Source of the DNA: Garcia nutans
Lineage: Eukaryota; Streptophyta; Magnoliopsida; Malpighiales; Euphorbiaceae
NCBI GenBank assembly: GCA_947685225.1
Contig: CANTUV010000008.1
Location: 30,124,001-30,188,000 of the forward strand
Direction: 5' to 3'
DNA: 64,000 nt
Below are positions 1-11,853 of the stretch, in pieces. The translations under genes were made by a program, and so were the position numbers. Every line of letters starts with the position of its first letter. Position 1 is the stretch's first letter. A model generated the notes under the pieces. The model was not told where the DNA came from. It searched no databases and saw only the letters and a list, made by a program, of their open reading frames with translations.

Positions 1-59
1 AAAATCTGAAACTTTAGTGAAAGAGAGTGAAAAGCAATAAGACTTAATTTTTGAGATGG

Positions 60-790
60 TTGAGGTTTTGGGTTCTGGACTCAAGGATAAATTCTAAGTT
101 CTAGACCTAAGGAAAATTTGGGTTTTGGACTCGGTTCGATTTCTGGACTCAAGGATAATTCTAGGTTCTCGACCTAAGAAAAATTTGGTTCTGGACCCAG
201 TTCGAGTTCTGGACTCAAGGGAGATTCTAGGTTCTGGACCTAAGGAAAATTTGGGTTTTGGACCCCATTCGAGTTCTGGACTCAAGGATGATTCTAGGTT
301 CTGGACCTAAGGAAAATTTGGGTTCTAGACCCGGTTCGAGTTCTAGACTCAAGGATAATTCTAGGTTCTGGACCTAAGGAAAATTTGGGTTCTGGACCCG
401 GTTCGAGTTCTGGACTCGAGGATAATTCTAGGTTCTGGACCTAAGGAAAATTTGGATTCTGGACCCGGTTCGAGTTTTGGACTCAAGGATAATTCTAGGT
501 TCTGGACCTAAGAAAAATTTGGATTTTGGATCCTATTCAAGTTCTAGACTCAAGGATAATTCTAGGTTTTGGACCTAAAGAAAAATTTGGGTTCTGGACC
601 CGGTTCGAGTTATGGATTCAAGGATGATTCTAGGTTCTGGACCTAAGAAAAATTTGGGTTCTAGACCCGAGCTAAGTTCTGGACTTAGAAATAATTCTAG
701 GTTTTGGACCCGGTTTGAGTTCTGGACTCAAGGATAATTCTAGGTTCTGGACCTAAAGAAAAATTTGGGTTCTGGACCCAAGAGATTTGG
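60..790. repeat. 67-bp tandem repeat array in Tat 3' UTR, ~11 copies
   Basis: Units of about 67 bp alternate 'GGTTCTGGACC' and 'GTTCTGGACTCAAGG' blocks. Neighbouring units differ by a few substitutions. Short open frames across it only reflect repeat periodicity. Confidence 0.93.
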
Positions 791-1085
791 ATACTTGACC
801 CTAAACTAGACTCGGATACTCGATCCTATGCTGGATTTGGATACTTAATCCTAACTGGATTTGGACACTCGATCCTAAACTGGATTGGGATACTCGATCC
901 TAACTGGATTTGGATACTCTATCCTAAATTGGATTGGGACACTTGATCCTAACTGGATTTGGACACTCGATCCTAACTGGATTGGGACACTCAATCCTAA
1001 CTGGATTCAGACACTCGATCCTAACTAGATTCGGATACTCGATCCTAAATTTGATTGGGATACTTGGACTCGAGAATGGGTACTT
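791..1085. repeat. ~24-bp tandem repeat array, ~12 copies
   Basis: The unit resembles CTGGATTTGGACACTCGATC plus CTAA. It follows the 67-bp array directly and shares the 'TGGAC' theme, suggesting a common origin by local amplification. Confidence 0.88.
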
Positions 1086-1149
1086 GGACCTGAGATTGAA
1101 TTTGACTAACCTTTTATCAGTTGAGAAGTCTGACTGCTCCAGCTATTCT

Positions 1150-1345
1150 ATGCATTGTGATTCTTCACCCTCAGAATGGATCTTCATCCTTGGAGATTGG
1201 GTCTTCACCCTGGCAAATGGATCTTCATCTTTTGACAACGGGTCTTCACCCTTGCAAATGAATCTTCATCTTTGAGATTGGGTCTTTACCCTTGAAACAT
1301 GGGTCTTTTTCCATTTGAGGTCGGGTCTTTACCCTGGCTTCAGCT
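1150..1345. repeat. ~41-bp tandem repeats, four to five diverged copies
   Basis: The unit alternates 'GGGTCTTCACCCTTG' and 'AATGGATCTTCATC'. The same unit is expanded to about ten copies in Tat copy 2 at 56768-57190. Confidence 0.85.
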
Positions 1346-1743
1346 CTTTTATTTGGATTGGTCTTTTGTCTTTTGCATCTTCATTCTTTTGAGAGTTCTA
1401 ATGTTCCATTCTTTTGTTCTTCCTTTTTGCAAAGATTTAGCTATTTTTATTTGGACCTTATATCCTCTCCTTACCCCCCAAGGATTTTTTCTTTTATGCA
1501 AGCTTTGATTGATTTTTTTCTTGTCTAGTTCTTTGCATAAGCACACATTTCTTCTCTTTGCAAAGTGACTATGGCTTCCACAAGCGAATAGGCTTTCCAT
1601 GCCCCCTTGATTTGATATCTACTTTTTGATTCTTTACTTCGCAAGGTATTGATTTGAATTACCTGGCACGTTCCCAATTTCTTGGTAATTTATGCTATAT
1701 GTATGCATGATTATGTATGCTCTTACCTTTTCCTTCTTGGCTC
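1346..1743. other. Conserved non-coding block of Tat 3' UTR
   Basis: This stretch ('GAGAGTTCTAATGTTCCATT' onward) matches 57250-57600 of copy 2, including the CTTATATCCTCTCCTT segment. It holds no coding region I can support. Confidence 0.7.
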
Positions 1744-2095
1744 ACAGCGGATGCTCGAAGAACAAAATAAGAAACTACAAGAAGAGTTAGCTGCAAGTCA
1801 TCAGCAGGCTTCTCATTTTAAGAGTTTATATCATCAATCCGAATAAAATTTCTGTAACTTTCTATTTCGGGGGATGAGGGATCCCGACGCTTTTTCATCG
1901 AGAGGCCCCCAGACTGATGACCATGAGATCCTTTCGTCTACTTCTGACGAGGACCATGACGGATCAGTACCTCAAGGTAATAAAGACTTTGGTGCTCCTA
2001 CTTCGGGTGATCCCGGGACGAGTGATTTGCCCCCTCCTCCAACAGGCGACGATTTTTTCAAGTCTTTATTTGGTGACCTACCACCACCCTCTTAG
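1744..2095 (+). pseudogene. Antisense extra-ORF fragment: coiled-coil then acidic/Pro-rich tail
   Basis: On the plus strand, opposite to the element, two open stretches follow each other. The first (about 1750-1845) reads as a short amphipathic helix-rich segment with LEEQNKKLQEELAAS, ends at a stop, and looks like a coiled coil. The second (1874-2095) is an acidic, Ser/Pro/Asp-rich tail with DLPPPPTGDDFFKSLFGDL. Extra ORFs in either orientation between pol and the 3' LTR are known in Tat-lineage elements. I do not recognise the protein. It is fragmentary and has no proven start. Confidence 0.4.
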
Positions 2096-2180
2096 TGATA
2101 TGTAAATATTGTAGCAATTGTAAAACATTGTACAATAATGAAAAATATACAATTTTCCTCTTTACTGTAAACCTTTTTTT

Positions 2181-2440
2181 TTAATCTCTTTATTGCTCTG
2201 ATTTTTGCCTAGTCCGCCCATGCTGGTTTTCGGAACTAGCGAGTTGTCCTAATTTTTGCCTAAGCTGCCCTTGCGGGTTTTCAACTTAGCGGATTCTTTT
2301 TCTTTTTGTTATATATTCTTTTATTGCTCTAATTTTTGCCTAGTCCGCCCATATGGGTTTTCGAAACTAGCGAGCTGTCCTAATTTTTGCCTAAGCTGCC
2401 CTTGCTGGTTTTTAACTTAGCAGACTTTTTTTTTAAAATT
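2181..2440. repeat. ~130-bp direct repeat, two copies left of the extra ORF
   Basis: Both copies contain TTTTTGCCTAGTCCGCCCAT, then a 'TTTTCGGAACTAGCGAG' or near-identical block, then TTTTTGCCTAAGCTGCCCTT and an 'AACTTAGC' end. A third copy lies at 3120-3245, on the other side of the 2477-2851 reading frame. Confidence 0.8.
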
Positions 2441-2476
2441 CTTTCTTCACAGATTTGGCTTTAGGAGCGTCTTTGT

Positions 2477-2851
2477 TTGCTTGATACTCCCTCCATGGAT
2501 TTTGCTAGATACCTGCCATGTCATCATTCTGCTAGGAAGCTACTCCTTCATGCTTCTTCATATGCTGACTGGGTTAACTGGATCCACTCACGCTCTGAAG
2601 TCAATATCCGTTGGTTGGTACCTTGGTGGAAGATTTCTCATATCACCATGCAAACATACTTGATGTACGTTCCCCTTGCTGCTCTTCCTCAAGGTACATG
2701 CTATGATCCTCGCCGACTTGGGCATCAATATGGAGCTGAGCCTCGTGATTCTGACTTCGTTCCTGACTTAGACATGCCTTGCTTGACTGAAGCCTACTTG
2801 GATCCATTAAGGCAAAGCTGGCCTGCACGTTATACTTATCGACTGCCATAG
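2477..2851 (+). CDS. Antisense extra ORF of Tat element, possibly plant-mobile-domain-like
   Basis: A 124-residue open frame on the plus strand, opposite to gag-pol. It is rich in Trp, Tyr and His, with a WIHSRSEVNIRWLVPWWKIS stretch near residues 35-55 and a PRRLGHQYG segment near 80-88. Its look (Trp-rich segments, then an R..R-QYG motif) recalls plant mobile domain (aminotransferase-like) proteins that are often carried by plant transposons, but this is memory of style, not a match I could test. It ends at a clear stop, with AT-rich DNA behind. The true start may lie upstream. Codon use looks more gene-like than the surrounding repeats. Confidence 0.4.
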   Translation: MLDTPSMDFARYLPCHHSARKLLLHASSYADWVNWIHSRSEVNIRWLVPWWKISHITMQTYLMYVPLAALPQGTCYDPRRLGHQYGAEPRDSDFVPDLDMPCLTEAYLDPLRQSWPARYTYRLP

Positions 2852-3119
2852 ATTTTACATTTGTTAATTCAGAAAGTGTATTGTTAGGATGAAAAAATAA
2901 TTAAATTAATAAAGGATGCTTCTTTTCCATTTATAATTTGTCATCATCTTTTGCAATTATGATTATTTATTTCATCCATATCTGGTCAAATACTTATAAC
3001 AATGCACATAGAACAATTTTAACATTAATTATGTTTTATTAAATTGAGGAACAACCAAACATAAAGCCAGCATACACAAGATCACTCATGTTGCCAATTA
3101 GCCCTTTTGGGTTTTCTAA
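2852..3119. other. AT-rich spacer of the Tat 3' UTR
   Basis: I see no gene, repeat or site here that I can support. Confidence 0.5.
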
Positions 3120-3245
3120 TTGACTATTTTCTCTCATTTAGCCCTAATTGTTGCCTAGCCTGCCCTTTCGGGTTTTCGGAACTAGCGGACTGCTCTAACT
3201 TTTGCCTAGGCTGCCCTTTTTGGGTTTTCAACCTAGCGAACTCCT
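3120..3245. repeat. Third copy of the ~130-bp direct repeat
   Basis: It contains TTGCCTAGCCTGCCCTTTCG, then 'CGGAACTAGCGGACT', then 'TTGCCTAGGCTGCCC' and 'CAACCTAGCGAAC'. It lies between the antisense ORF and the end of pol. Confidence 0.78.
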
Positions 3246-3261
3246 TTTTTCCTTTTTTCTA

Positions 3262-4370
3262 TCATACATAAAACCTCTTCAACCTATCAATGTTCACTGG
3301 CTCACTAAATTCGTTCCCATCCATGTCTGATAACTTCACCGCACTTTTGCTCATGACTTGTTTCACGACATATGGCCCTTCCCAGGTAGGTCTGAACTTC
3401 CCTCTTGGATCAGATACATTAAGCTTACATTGCTTCAACACCAAATCCCCAACTCTGAATTTTCTTACCTTAACCCTTCTATTGTAGGCCCGAGCTATCT
3501 TCTTTAGATACAGTTGGTGATGATACAGTGCCTTTAACCTTCTCTCTTCTAGTAGAGCTAACTGTGTGTATCTGCTTGCTACCCATTCCATTTCAGGCAG
3601 TTCAGCTTCCAAGACTACTCTTAATGACTTGATCTCAATTTCAATAGGCAACACTGCTTCCATCCCATAAACCAAAGAGAACGGTGTCATTCCAGTAGGT
3701 GTTCGCACACTTGTCCTATATCCCTATAAAGCAAAGGGAAGTATCTCTGACCAATCCCTATAAGTCTTGGTCATTTTGGACAAGATTTGCTTAATTGTCT
3801 TGTTTGTTGCTTCCACAGCACCATTAGGACACTGTGCGGGACCCCATATCTGCAGATGAGATTCTTTTCGATAAACCTAGCCATTTGACTTGCACCCAGC
3901 TTGTTGAAGGATTCAACTTCAACCCATTTTGAAGAATAATCTACTGCTACCACAATAAAATGGTGCCCGTTTGAAGCTGTCGGATGTATCTCTCCTATAA
4001 TGTCGATACCCCAGGTGGCGAATGGCTAGGGTGAAGACATTGAATGCAGTTCTTCAGGAGGCATATGATTCAAGTTACCATACATCTGACATTGCTGGCA
4101 CTTCTTTACAAACTCAATACAGTCTTTCTCCATGATCAACCAATAGTAACCTTGTCGAATAATCTTCTTAACTAGGGTCAAACCACTCATGTGCAGACCG
4201 CAACTTCCCGCATGTATTTCTGACATGATGTGCTCCACTTCAGGCTTTCTTAAACATCTCAAATGCACCCCATCAGGCCATCTTTGATATAACTCCCCAT
4301 GGAAGGTGATGTATTGCAATGACCATCGCCTTATGGCTCTTCTCTCTCTTTTTGTTGCCCCCGGCGGGTA
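3262..4370 (-). pseudogene. pol: Tat copy 1 integrase (zinc finger, broken core, C-terminal domain)
   Basis: This would encode the integrase that inserts the cDNA. Reading on the minus strand, the H-H-C-C zinc finger is at about 4080-4230 (HIMSEIHAG... then CQQCQM). The first catalytic Asp is in WGIDIIGEI near 4005. Next comes a core that jumps from GVPHSV straight to NGAVEATN (joined at about 3830), so the stretch holding the second catalytic Asp is deleted. The C-terminal part ends with WEGPYVVKQV and a stop at 3262. Other lesions are an in-frame TAG near 4030 and a stop near 3727. It cannot be functional. Confidence 0.9.
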
Positions 4371-5432
4371 TTATCTTTCTTCCAAAAATCGTCTTATAGT
4401 ATCATACCACGCATCATGATCTGTATCAACTTTCATGATTGTCTCATATTCATAGCAAGGAGTTGATGAACTGGTCAAGATTAGAGGCTTAAGGAATAGG
4501 CTGGCAGGATTTTCCCATATCGAAGCCAATGTGGCTAGGGCATCAGCCATCTGATTTTCTTCTCTTGACAGATGTATAAACCTACACTCCTTAAAATTCT
4601 TCATCATCATGGTCAAATAACGGTGGTATGGTTTTAATTTTTCCTCTTTCAACTACCAATCTCCATTTACTTGGGATACTACTAGCAATGAATTGCCATA
4701 AACTTCCACCTTATCCACCTTCATAATCATTAGGGTTTCCAAACCGAAAATATAAGCTTCGTACTCCACCATATTATTGGTTGCCCTAAATTTCAAACTT
4801 TTTGCTAACGGGATAAGTTCCCTTTCAGGAAATTCTAGTATAACTCCCAAACCTGCTCCTTTCCTGTTTATCGCTCCATCAAAATACATTTTCCACCCTT
4901 GTACTTCAATTGCTTCTAAATGTTCATCTGGAAATTCCAAGATTACCTCTTCACTTTTTGGTAATGATTGTTGAGCCAGGAATTCTGCCACCGCTCTACC
5001 TTTGATTATTTTTCTGGTTACATACTCGATCTCAAATTCTTCTAATATTATCAACCATTGACCATATTTCCCAATTAAAGAGGGTGTCTCCCTTAAGTAC
5101 TTCATTGGATCCAGCCTGGAAATTGCTTGTACACTATACGATTGAAAGTAATGCCGCAACTTCTTAGAAGACCAAACCACGGCTATATTTGTCTTTTCAA
5201 TGATACTATACTTAATTTCATAAGGTAGGAGCTTTCTACTCAAATAGTAAACGGCATGCTCAATCCCCGACTCATCTGCTTGGGCTAGCATGGCTCCTAT
5301 CGACTCTTCTTCTACTGCTAAGTATAATAATAGAGGTTTGCCGGGTTTAGGTGGTTTCAAAATAGGTGGATTTAACAAATACTCTTTTATTCGACCAAAG
5401 GCCTTTTGACACTCTTCATTCCATACGACCGG
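4371..5432 (-). pseudogene. pol: Tat copy 1 RNase H plus second (archaeal-type) RNase H
   Basis: The first RNase H runs from about 5378 down to 5000, with AEESIGAML-like and YYLSRKLLPYE motifs. The second begins at WKMYFDGAINRKGAG (about 4895) and includes TNNMVEYEAY and VYGNSLLVVSQ. The residue after YG in that last motif is Asn (codon 4692-4694) where this enzyme family normally has a catalytic Asp. A TAG near 4651 interrupts the end of the domain, and the C-terminal connector continues to about 4371. Two adjacent RNases H are the signature of Tat/Ogre elements. Confidence 0.9.
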
Positions 5433-5933
5433 CTAATTCTTTCTAAGAAACTTAAAGATAGGCTCACAGATTGTTGTGAGCATTGCTATAAATCTGCTAA
5501 TGTACTGCAGTTTACCAATGAATCCCCAAACTACTCTCTCCATCTTTGGGGCTGGCATATCCCTGATTGCTTTGACTTTATTAGGATCTATCTCAATACC
5601 ATTTGGACCAGTTACATGTCCCAATAATTTGCCTGAAGTAACACCAAATATACACTTCTTCAGGTTTAATCTTAGCTTATATTTCAAAGCTCTATCAAAG
5701 AATAATTCTAAGTTTTGGAAGTGTTGCTCCCTTGCATCCGACTTAACCATCATATCATCAACATATACTTCAACTTCTTTGTGCATCATGTCATGAAATA
5801 GTGTGGTGGCCATCCTTTGGTAGGTTGCTCCAGCATTCTTTATGCCGAACGGCATCACCCTATAACAGAATATACCCCATGTAGTAATGAAGGCAGTTTT
5901 GGCTTTATCCTCTTGGGCCATTAACACTTGATT

Positions 5934-8900
5934 TGTAATATCCCTAAGTGTGCCTAGAAGTTGTGATAATATTGTTATTAGTGAATTGAATGTGTGATTG
6001 ATAAGTGGTAATTGTGTATGATTTATTTGGAGGATAATAGAAGTTGAGAAAATAATGTATATGTGTGTAGTTGGAAGGAATGCATTGTGTAGAGAGAAGT
6101 GTATATGTAGTGTATATGGTGATATATATATAACATATAAGTTGGTCAAAGGGCTTGGTCAAGGGAAGAAGATATTTTATTTGTGATTTGTGAAATTACC
6201 TATATGGGTATATATGTGACAAAAGTTTAGTTAAATGGATGAGGGCATTATAGTAATTTTCTTTTGGATGAGTATTTAATGCATGTGGACTTTGTGTTTT
6301 CTTCATCATTTCTTCTTCTTCTCCTTGTGTTGGCCGGCTCCTTCATTGGCAAAGAAAAACAAAAGAACAAAGAAAGGTTTTGATGATTTTAAGCTCCAAA
6401 GTTGAGAGAGATTTCAAGTAGCTAAGTTGGATTTCAAGGAATTTTATCATCTTGGTAAGTTTTCTCTTGTTTACCTTGATTCTTTTTGAAGTTGTGTTTG
6501 GATTGAGTTATGTTTAGTAATAGTATGATTAAGTATGTTTGTAATTTGTTGAGAAGAGTTGAAATAGATTTGAAAAGGAGAAGTAAATTGGTGTTGGTGA
6601 TGGAAGAGTAAGAGTTGTGTTTAGTGAATATTTTTCTGTTTTACAATTAGTAAAGGCTGTGACTTGTATGATTTTTAATTAATTATAGAAAAATGTTCTT
6701 GAAGTGAATTTTTGATATGTTGTGCCTCTATGAGTCTAGAATGACTGAAAAATATGTTGATTCGATTTTGGAATGGTTATGAGTTTAGAAAGATTATTTT
6801 TATTAGACCTGTTCCAGCAGGTACCTTAATTGAGACAGCTATATTTCGGGATTTTTAATAAAATGTAGAAAAATCATATCCAATTGAATTTTGGATATGT
6901 TGTTTCTTAGTGAGTCTAGTATTTGAGAAAAATAATTTGGAACCACGTTGATTGAATTTGATTTATGGAATTCACAAAGTTCAGAACTGCTGCCAGGATG
7001 CAGGGCAATTGGGGCAGTCTGGTTAGGTGAACTATTTGACCAAGATTTTGTGTTCAGTTTGATCTGAAATTTTAAAGGAATGATTTTAATATACAAAACT
7101 AAATTCTGTAAAAATTTTAGAATTTTTAGTCAAGTAGATTATTTTATACAATTTTTCAAAATAAGGATAAAATGGAGTCTAAAACCAGAATGTACTATTC
7201 ATATGGTCATTTTGCTAATATTCCTTTTGGATTAGGTTGTGAAGAGGTTGAATTGCCCTAATTTGTGAAGTGAAGAACTATTGAGTGGAGAAGAGTTTAG
7301 AGTGGTGTGAAATGTTATTAAGGTAAGTACCAATGTTGCATGATTGCATTGTTAATGCATATCACTAATGTATTTTGATGTGTTTATATCATTAATGATA
7401 TGTATATATATAATTGTGTTATGGGAAAATGAAAGATGTGAATGATTTGATGAATATTAATGTATGAGAATACAATTGATTGAGTATAATTAAATAATAT
7501 TAGGTAAATTATTACATTGTTAATCTAATGTGACTTGTATAGTGTGAAAGAGAAGAGGATCATTCAACAAGGTATGAGCTATGCAAATTTATTATGATAA
7601 ACATTTTTATGAAGAATTACTTTAATGTACTTTGTAATGTTATAGCAATGATGCTATATGTATAATGTGAATCATGTGATTGAATAATGATATGTTCATT
7701 TGGTTAATGTAATTGATGTTGAGTATTATAATGATGATGCACATGATACTATATGAACAATACTATGATTTGTGTATTATGAATCTTGTGAATTGTATTG
7801 TGCTATATGAATAAGGTACTTTGTAATGTTATAGCACTGATGTTATATGTATCATATGGATTGAGATATGATATGTTGTGAAGCCATTGTGATTGGCTAT
7901 GATGATCTAATTGAAAGAAATAAGGCATGTTTGCCTAGATGATAATGAACATTGAGATTGAAATTGATAATGAAACAATAAGTGAAATATGTGTTTAATG
8001 TGTTATTCAGTTTTCAGAGTTCTGGGTTTGGAGGCATGCCTATAAAATGAAAAAGGTAACAGTCTTGCCGGGTTGAGGATCTCTTCAAATTGAGTTGAAT
8101 TGAGGTCCAAGAGACTGGGTCTGTTACACTATGAGAATTGTGAATATGAAATATATGATTGGTAACAGTCTTCCCGGGTTGAGGATCTTCTCATGATGAG
8201 TTGATGGTCCAAGAGACTGGGTCTGTTACACTATCCATGGATAGAAATATTGATATATGATGCCTACGGGCTTGATGATTATGATTATAGACCAAAGCAG
8301 TAACTCTGAACTCTGAATAACATAGTGGTGTCTGTTGGGCCCGAGTCTGTCTTTGTTGTCAATGTGATATACAAATGTTGAAAGAAATGGATAATGAAAT
8401 CTTTGGTATATTTCATTGGACATGTGATTGATGATATGTAATATGTGCGTTGAAATATTGATTATGAGCACTAGTGATGAATCATTAATGTTGAATTGTG
8501 AATAAAGAAATGTTATGATTGGTATGATGTATAATGTGTGTATTAGCATTGATTGTGAATTCAATTGATGAATTGTGGTTGATGACAATGATTGTCTTAA
8601 TTGGAAATGTGACTTGTGATAGGTATGATGTATAATGTGTGTATTGAGATGTTGATTGTGAATATTAGTGATGGGTTGGACTTGGTAGAAATGCTATGTT
8701 TATATGTGTATAAGATGTGAGATTAGTTGAAAGATATGAAAGGTGCAAATGAATAGGGATAAACTTAATAAGAACTAAAAATATATGGAATTGAGATATC
8801 TTTATATGTTAGTGTTTCCATGATATATGTTTGTATTTTATATTTGTACTACTAAGCTTTCGAGCTTAGCGCGGATGTATTATCGCGCAGGTAGCTTGGT

Positions 8901-9190
8901 GGAAGACATGAAGTCTTTTGGTATGCCACAAGAAGAGTAAGATTTTGTCGAGACCAACTAGAGGGTAATGCATACATGTATCCACTTTAAGTATGTTATA
9001 TTATATGTATAAATGAAGTTTTGATAAAGACAATAATTTGTAAGTGTTCTTTAAATTGACCTATTATGGTTTGAATTTTGTTACAGGTATTGAAAAGTAA
9101 AAAGAAAAGTGGCATCCTTATACTTTAAATACTTACTGTATGTATACTAGGTATATGTATAGTATTTATATGGAGTATTGGGGTGTTACA
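5934..9190 (+). mobile_element. Tekay-type solo LTR 'a' in Tat reverse transcriptase (TSD TGATT)
   Basis: It starts TGTAATATCCC and ends GGGGTGTTACA, the same termini as the LTRs of the full-length element at 39983-50440. The target duplication TGATT is at 5929-5933 and 9191-9195. It is 3257 bp with no coding sequence. Internal landmarks are the donor-like GGTAAGTAC at about 7321, inverted arms at 7995-8021 and 8301-8326 enclosing two ~72-bp repeats, and the stem-loop at 8847-8892. Confidence 0.95.
7995..8326 (+). repeat. Inverted-arm cassette of solo LTR a (type-A cargo)
   Basis: The left arm ends TTTTCAGAGTT (to 8021) and the right arm begins AACTCTGAAC (8302). The cargo is two ~72-bp units starting GTAACAGTCTTGCCGGGTTG and ending GAGACTGGGTCTGTTACA, each with its own complementary ends. 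Confidence 0.82.
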
Positions 9191-9802
9191 TGATTGTCTC
9201 CAGAAAATCCATTTACAAACGAGTGTAGCACGCTAGAGGCTGCACTATCAATGAGAACATCTATATGAGGTAAAGGAATCATCCTTAGGGGAAGCATTGT
9301 TAGATCTCTATAATCCACACAAACCCTTATCCTCCCATCTTTCTTTGGCACAGGTACTATGTTGGCTAGCCAATCTGGGTATTCTATCACTTCAAGGAAC
9401 TTCACTTGTATTTGCTTGGTGACCTCTTCTTTAACCAATTCAGCCCACTCAGGTCTTAATTGCCTAAGCTTTTGTTTGACAGGTTTTGTAATATCCCAAA
9501 GTATACCCTAAAAGTTTTGGAATTTATTATTGTATTTGGATTTAATGTATATGTTTAATGGAAAGATAAAAGAAGTTAAGAGAGAGTGTATATGTTGTAT
9601 ATATAGATATATATATATAACATATACAAGTCAAAAGAAGATAAATTAATTAAAAGGAAATATTATAAGAGATAGATGTATATGAAGGATGATATGTATT
9701 TATGGTATCTGAAAAATATGGGAAATATAAATACAATATATAAGAGATATACATATAGCAACATATACATCACATATACATGATGTATATATTGGTGTAG
9801 GA

Positions 9803-9970
<168 letters not shown>

Positions 9971-10134
9971 AAGAGAAAAAGAAGAAAAGAAAGTCAAAGG
10001 GAAGAATAAATCTTGTGGTGGAGAATTTTTAGAGATATTTAATTATATTATTATTATTATTATTATATATATATATAGGATAAGTTTGAAAGGGAAAAAG
10101 AAGACTTTCTTTATTTCTTCTTCTTCTTCTTCTT

Positions 10135-10138
<4 letters not shown>

Positions 10139-10189
<51 letters not shown>
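10139..10189. repeat. (GA)n microsatellite, ~25 units
   Basis: Uninterrupted GA run after a short CTT run (10112-10135). The position matches a shorter GA-rich stretch at 54072-54088 in solo LTR d. Confidence 0.97.
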
Positions 10190-10190
<1 letters not shown>

Positions 10191-10659
10191 TGATTTTGTT
10201 GGCTTATACATCAAATTATTAAGGGCTTTAAGAGAATTGAAGGTGGATATTGAAGATTTGGCAAAGAATTCAAGTAAGTATTCATTTCTTTGTGTTGATT
10301 TCTATTGATTGTGTTTATATTTGATATGGTTAGTGTGTGAAGATGATGATAATGAAAGATGGAAGTATATATATATATATGTTGAATTGGTATTTGGATG
10401 ATGATAATATGGTTATTTGTGAGGATGATGATAGATTGTTTAGTAAGGGTTTAATATAAATGAGTTGGGGAAATTGAGTAATTGATATATGGATGATGTA
10501 TATAATGATTATTATTATGATATGTTGAAGTTATATAAGTGTTAAATTAATAGGTGATTTATGTGTATATAAACCAAGATGTTGATTAAGGGTGTTGTAG
10601 TATGGATTTTGGAGTGTTTGTGTTTTCATGGATGAGAGTTCGGAATGTATAATTCTTGC

Positions 10660-10945
10660 CTGACACGGCTAGTGACACGGCCATGTCGTTAGGCGTGTCA
10701 ACGGTACTGAGTTTGACGTTTGTGACATGACCATTAACACGGCCATGTTACTGAGCATGTCATAGCTACTGAGAGATAAAGTAATTGACAAGGCCATGAA
10801 CATGCCCGTGTTGTTGGGCGTGTCAATGTTTCTGTAAGGCAGAATGAGTGACACGCCCATGTTACTGAGCCTGTCAAAGCTTCTGTGTTGTTGGTTTAGG
10901 GCACGATCAGGGACACGCTCGTGTTATTGAGCATGTCATGTGTAG
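10660..10945. repeat. Palindrome array in solo LTR b
   Basis: Repeated GACACGGCCATG, GACACGCCCATG and GAGC(A/G)TGTCA blocks form short inverted repeats in GC-rich sequence inside an otherwise AT-rich LTR. Confidence 0.75.
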
Positions 10946-11500
10946 AGTTTGCCCTAGTTGGTTCGTATCTATATTATCTCATGTGTATCTCTGAGTGAGT
11001 GTGTATGATCACTTTTTGATTAGGTTTTGAAGAGATTGGGTTGCCTTAATCCATATAGTGAAGAATTCTTAGAAGAGGAAGTGTATAGATTGATGTTAGT
11101 TGCTCTTGAGGTAAGTACAAACTTACATGGATGCATTCTTTTACATGATTTTGAGACTTAACACATTTGGTTATAAATGTGTTAAGTAATTTATTATATT
11201 GTTATTACTATTTGATTAATGTTATGATTTGTATAATGTGAATTGAGAAATGATGAGATGTGATGCCATTGTGGTTGGCTATAATGATTCAAATGAAATA
11301 AATGGGGCATGTTTGCCTAGATGATGATGAATTCAAAATATATGTCCAATGCAATTGATTATGTATACTCTCTTGACGAGATGTGAAGTTATTGTTGTTG
11401 GCTATAATGATGCAAATGAGATGATTGAGGCATGGATGCCTAAATGATGATGAGAAAATGAGAATGAAATTGATAATGAAATAATGAATGAATTGTGTGT

Positions 11501-11853
11501 CTAATATGTTATTCCATTTTCAGAGTTTTGTTGTTGGTGGCATGCCTAATAGTAACAATCTCTTGAAGCTAGGTTGGGTTTGATCCTTGAAGCCAAATTG
11601 GGTTGAAGTTGAGCATGCTTTACTCCCCTTGAAGTTTGGTTGGGTCTAATCCTTGAAGCCTAGTTGAGATGTTACAACCCTTGAAGCTAGGTTGGGTTTG
11701 GTTCTTGAAGCCAAGTTGGGTTGATATTTAGCATGCTTTATTCCCCTTGAAGCTTGGTTGAACCTAATCCTTGAAGCCTAGTTGGGATAATGATAATGAT
11801 AAATGTGATAATTGAACCAAAACATTAACTCTGAAAGTTGAATGGCATATTAG
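11501..11853 (+). repeat. Inverted-arm cassette of solo LTR b (type-B cargo)
   Basis: The left arm is 11501-11527 (CTAATATGTTATTCC... CAGAGTT) and the right arm 11827-11853 (AACTCTGAAAG... CATATTAG). The cargo is several CCTTGAAGCTAGGTTGGG / CTTGAAGCCAAGTTGGG units. Confidence 0.85.

Noticed and set aside
94..310. Two opposite open frames with Arg/Gly/Leu-rich repeats
   Set aside because: They follow the 67-bp tandem repeat and have no domain or start context.
1299..1600. Possible small membrane protein frames
   Set aside because: No conservation of frame with the matching block at 57247-57450, which shows different substitutions and stops.
8058..8232. tRNA-like gene in the GTAACAGTCT...GGTTGAGGATC units
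   Set aside because: The GGTTGAGGATC text only loosely resembles a B box; there is no A box at the right distance and no cloverleaf.
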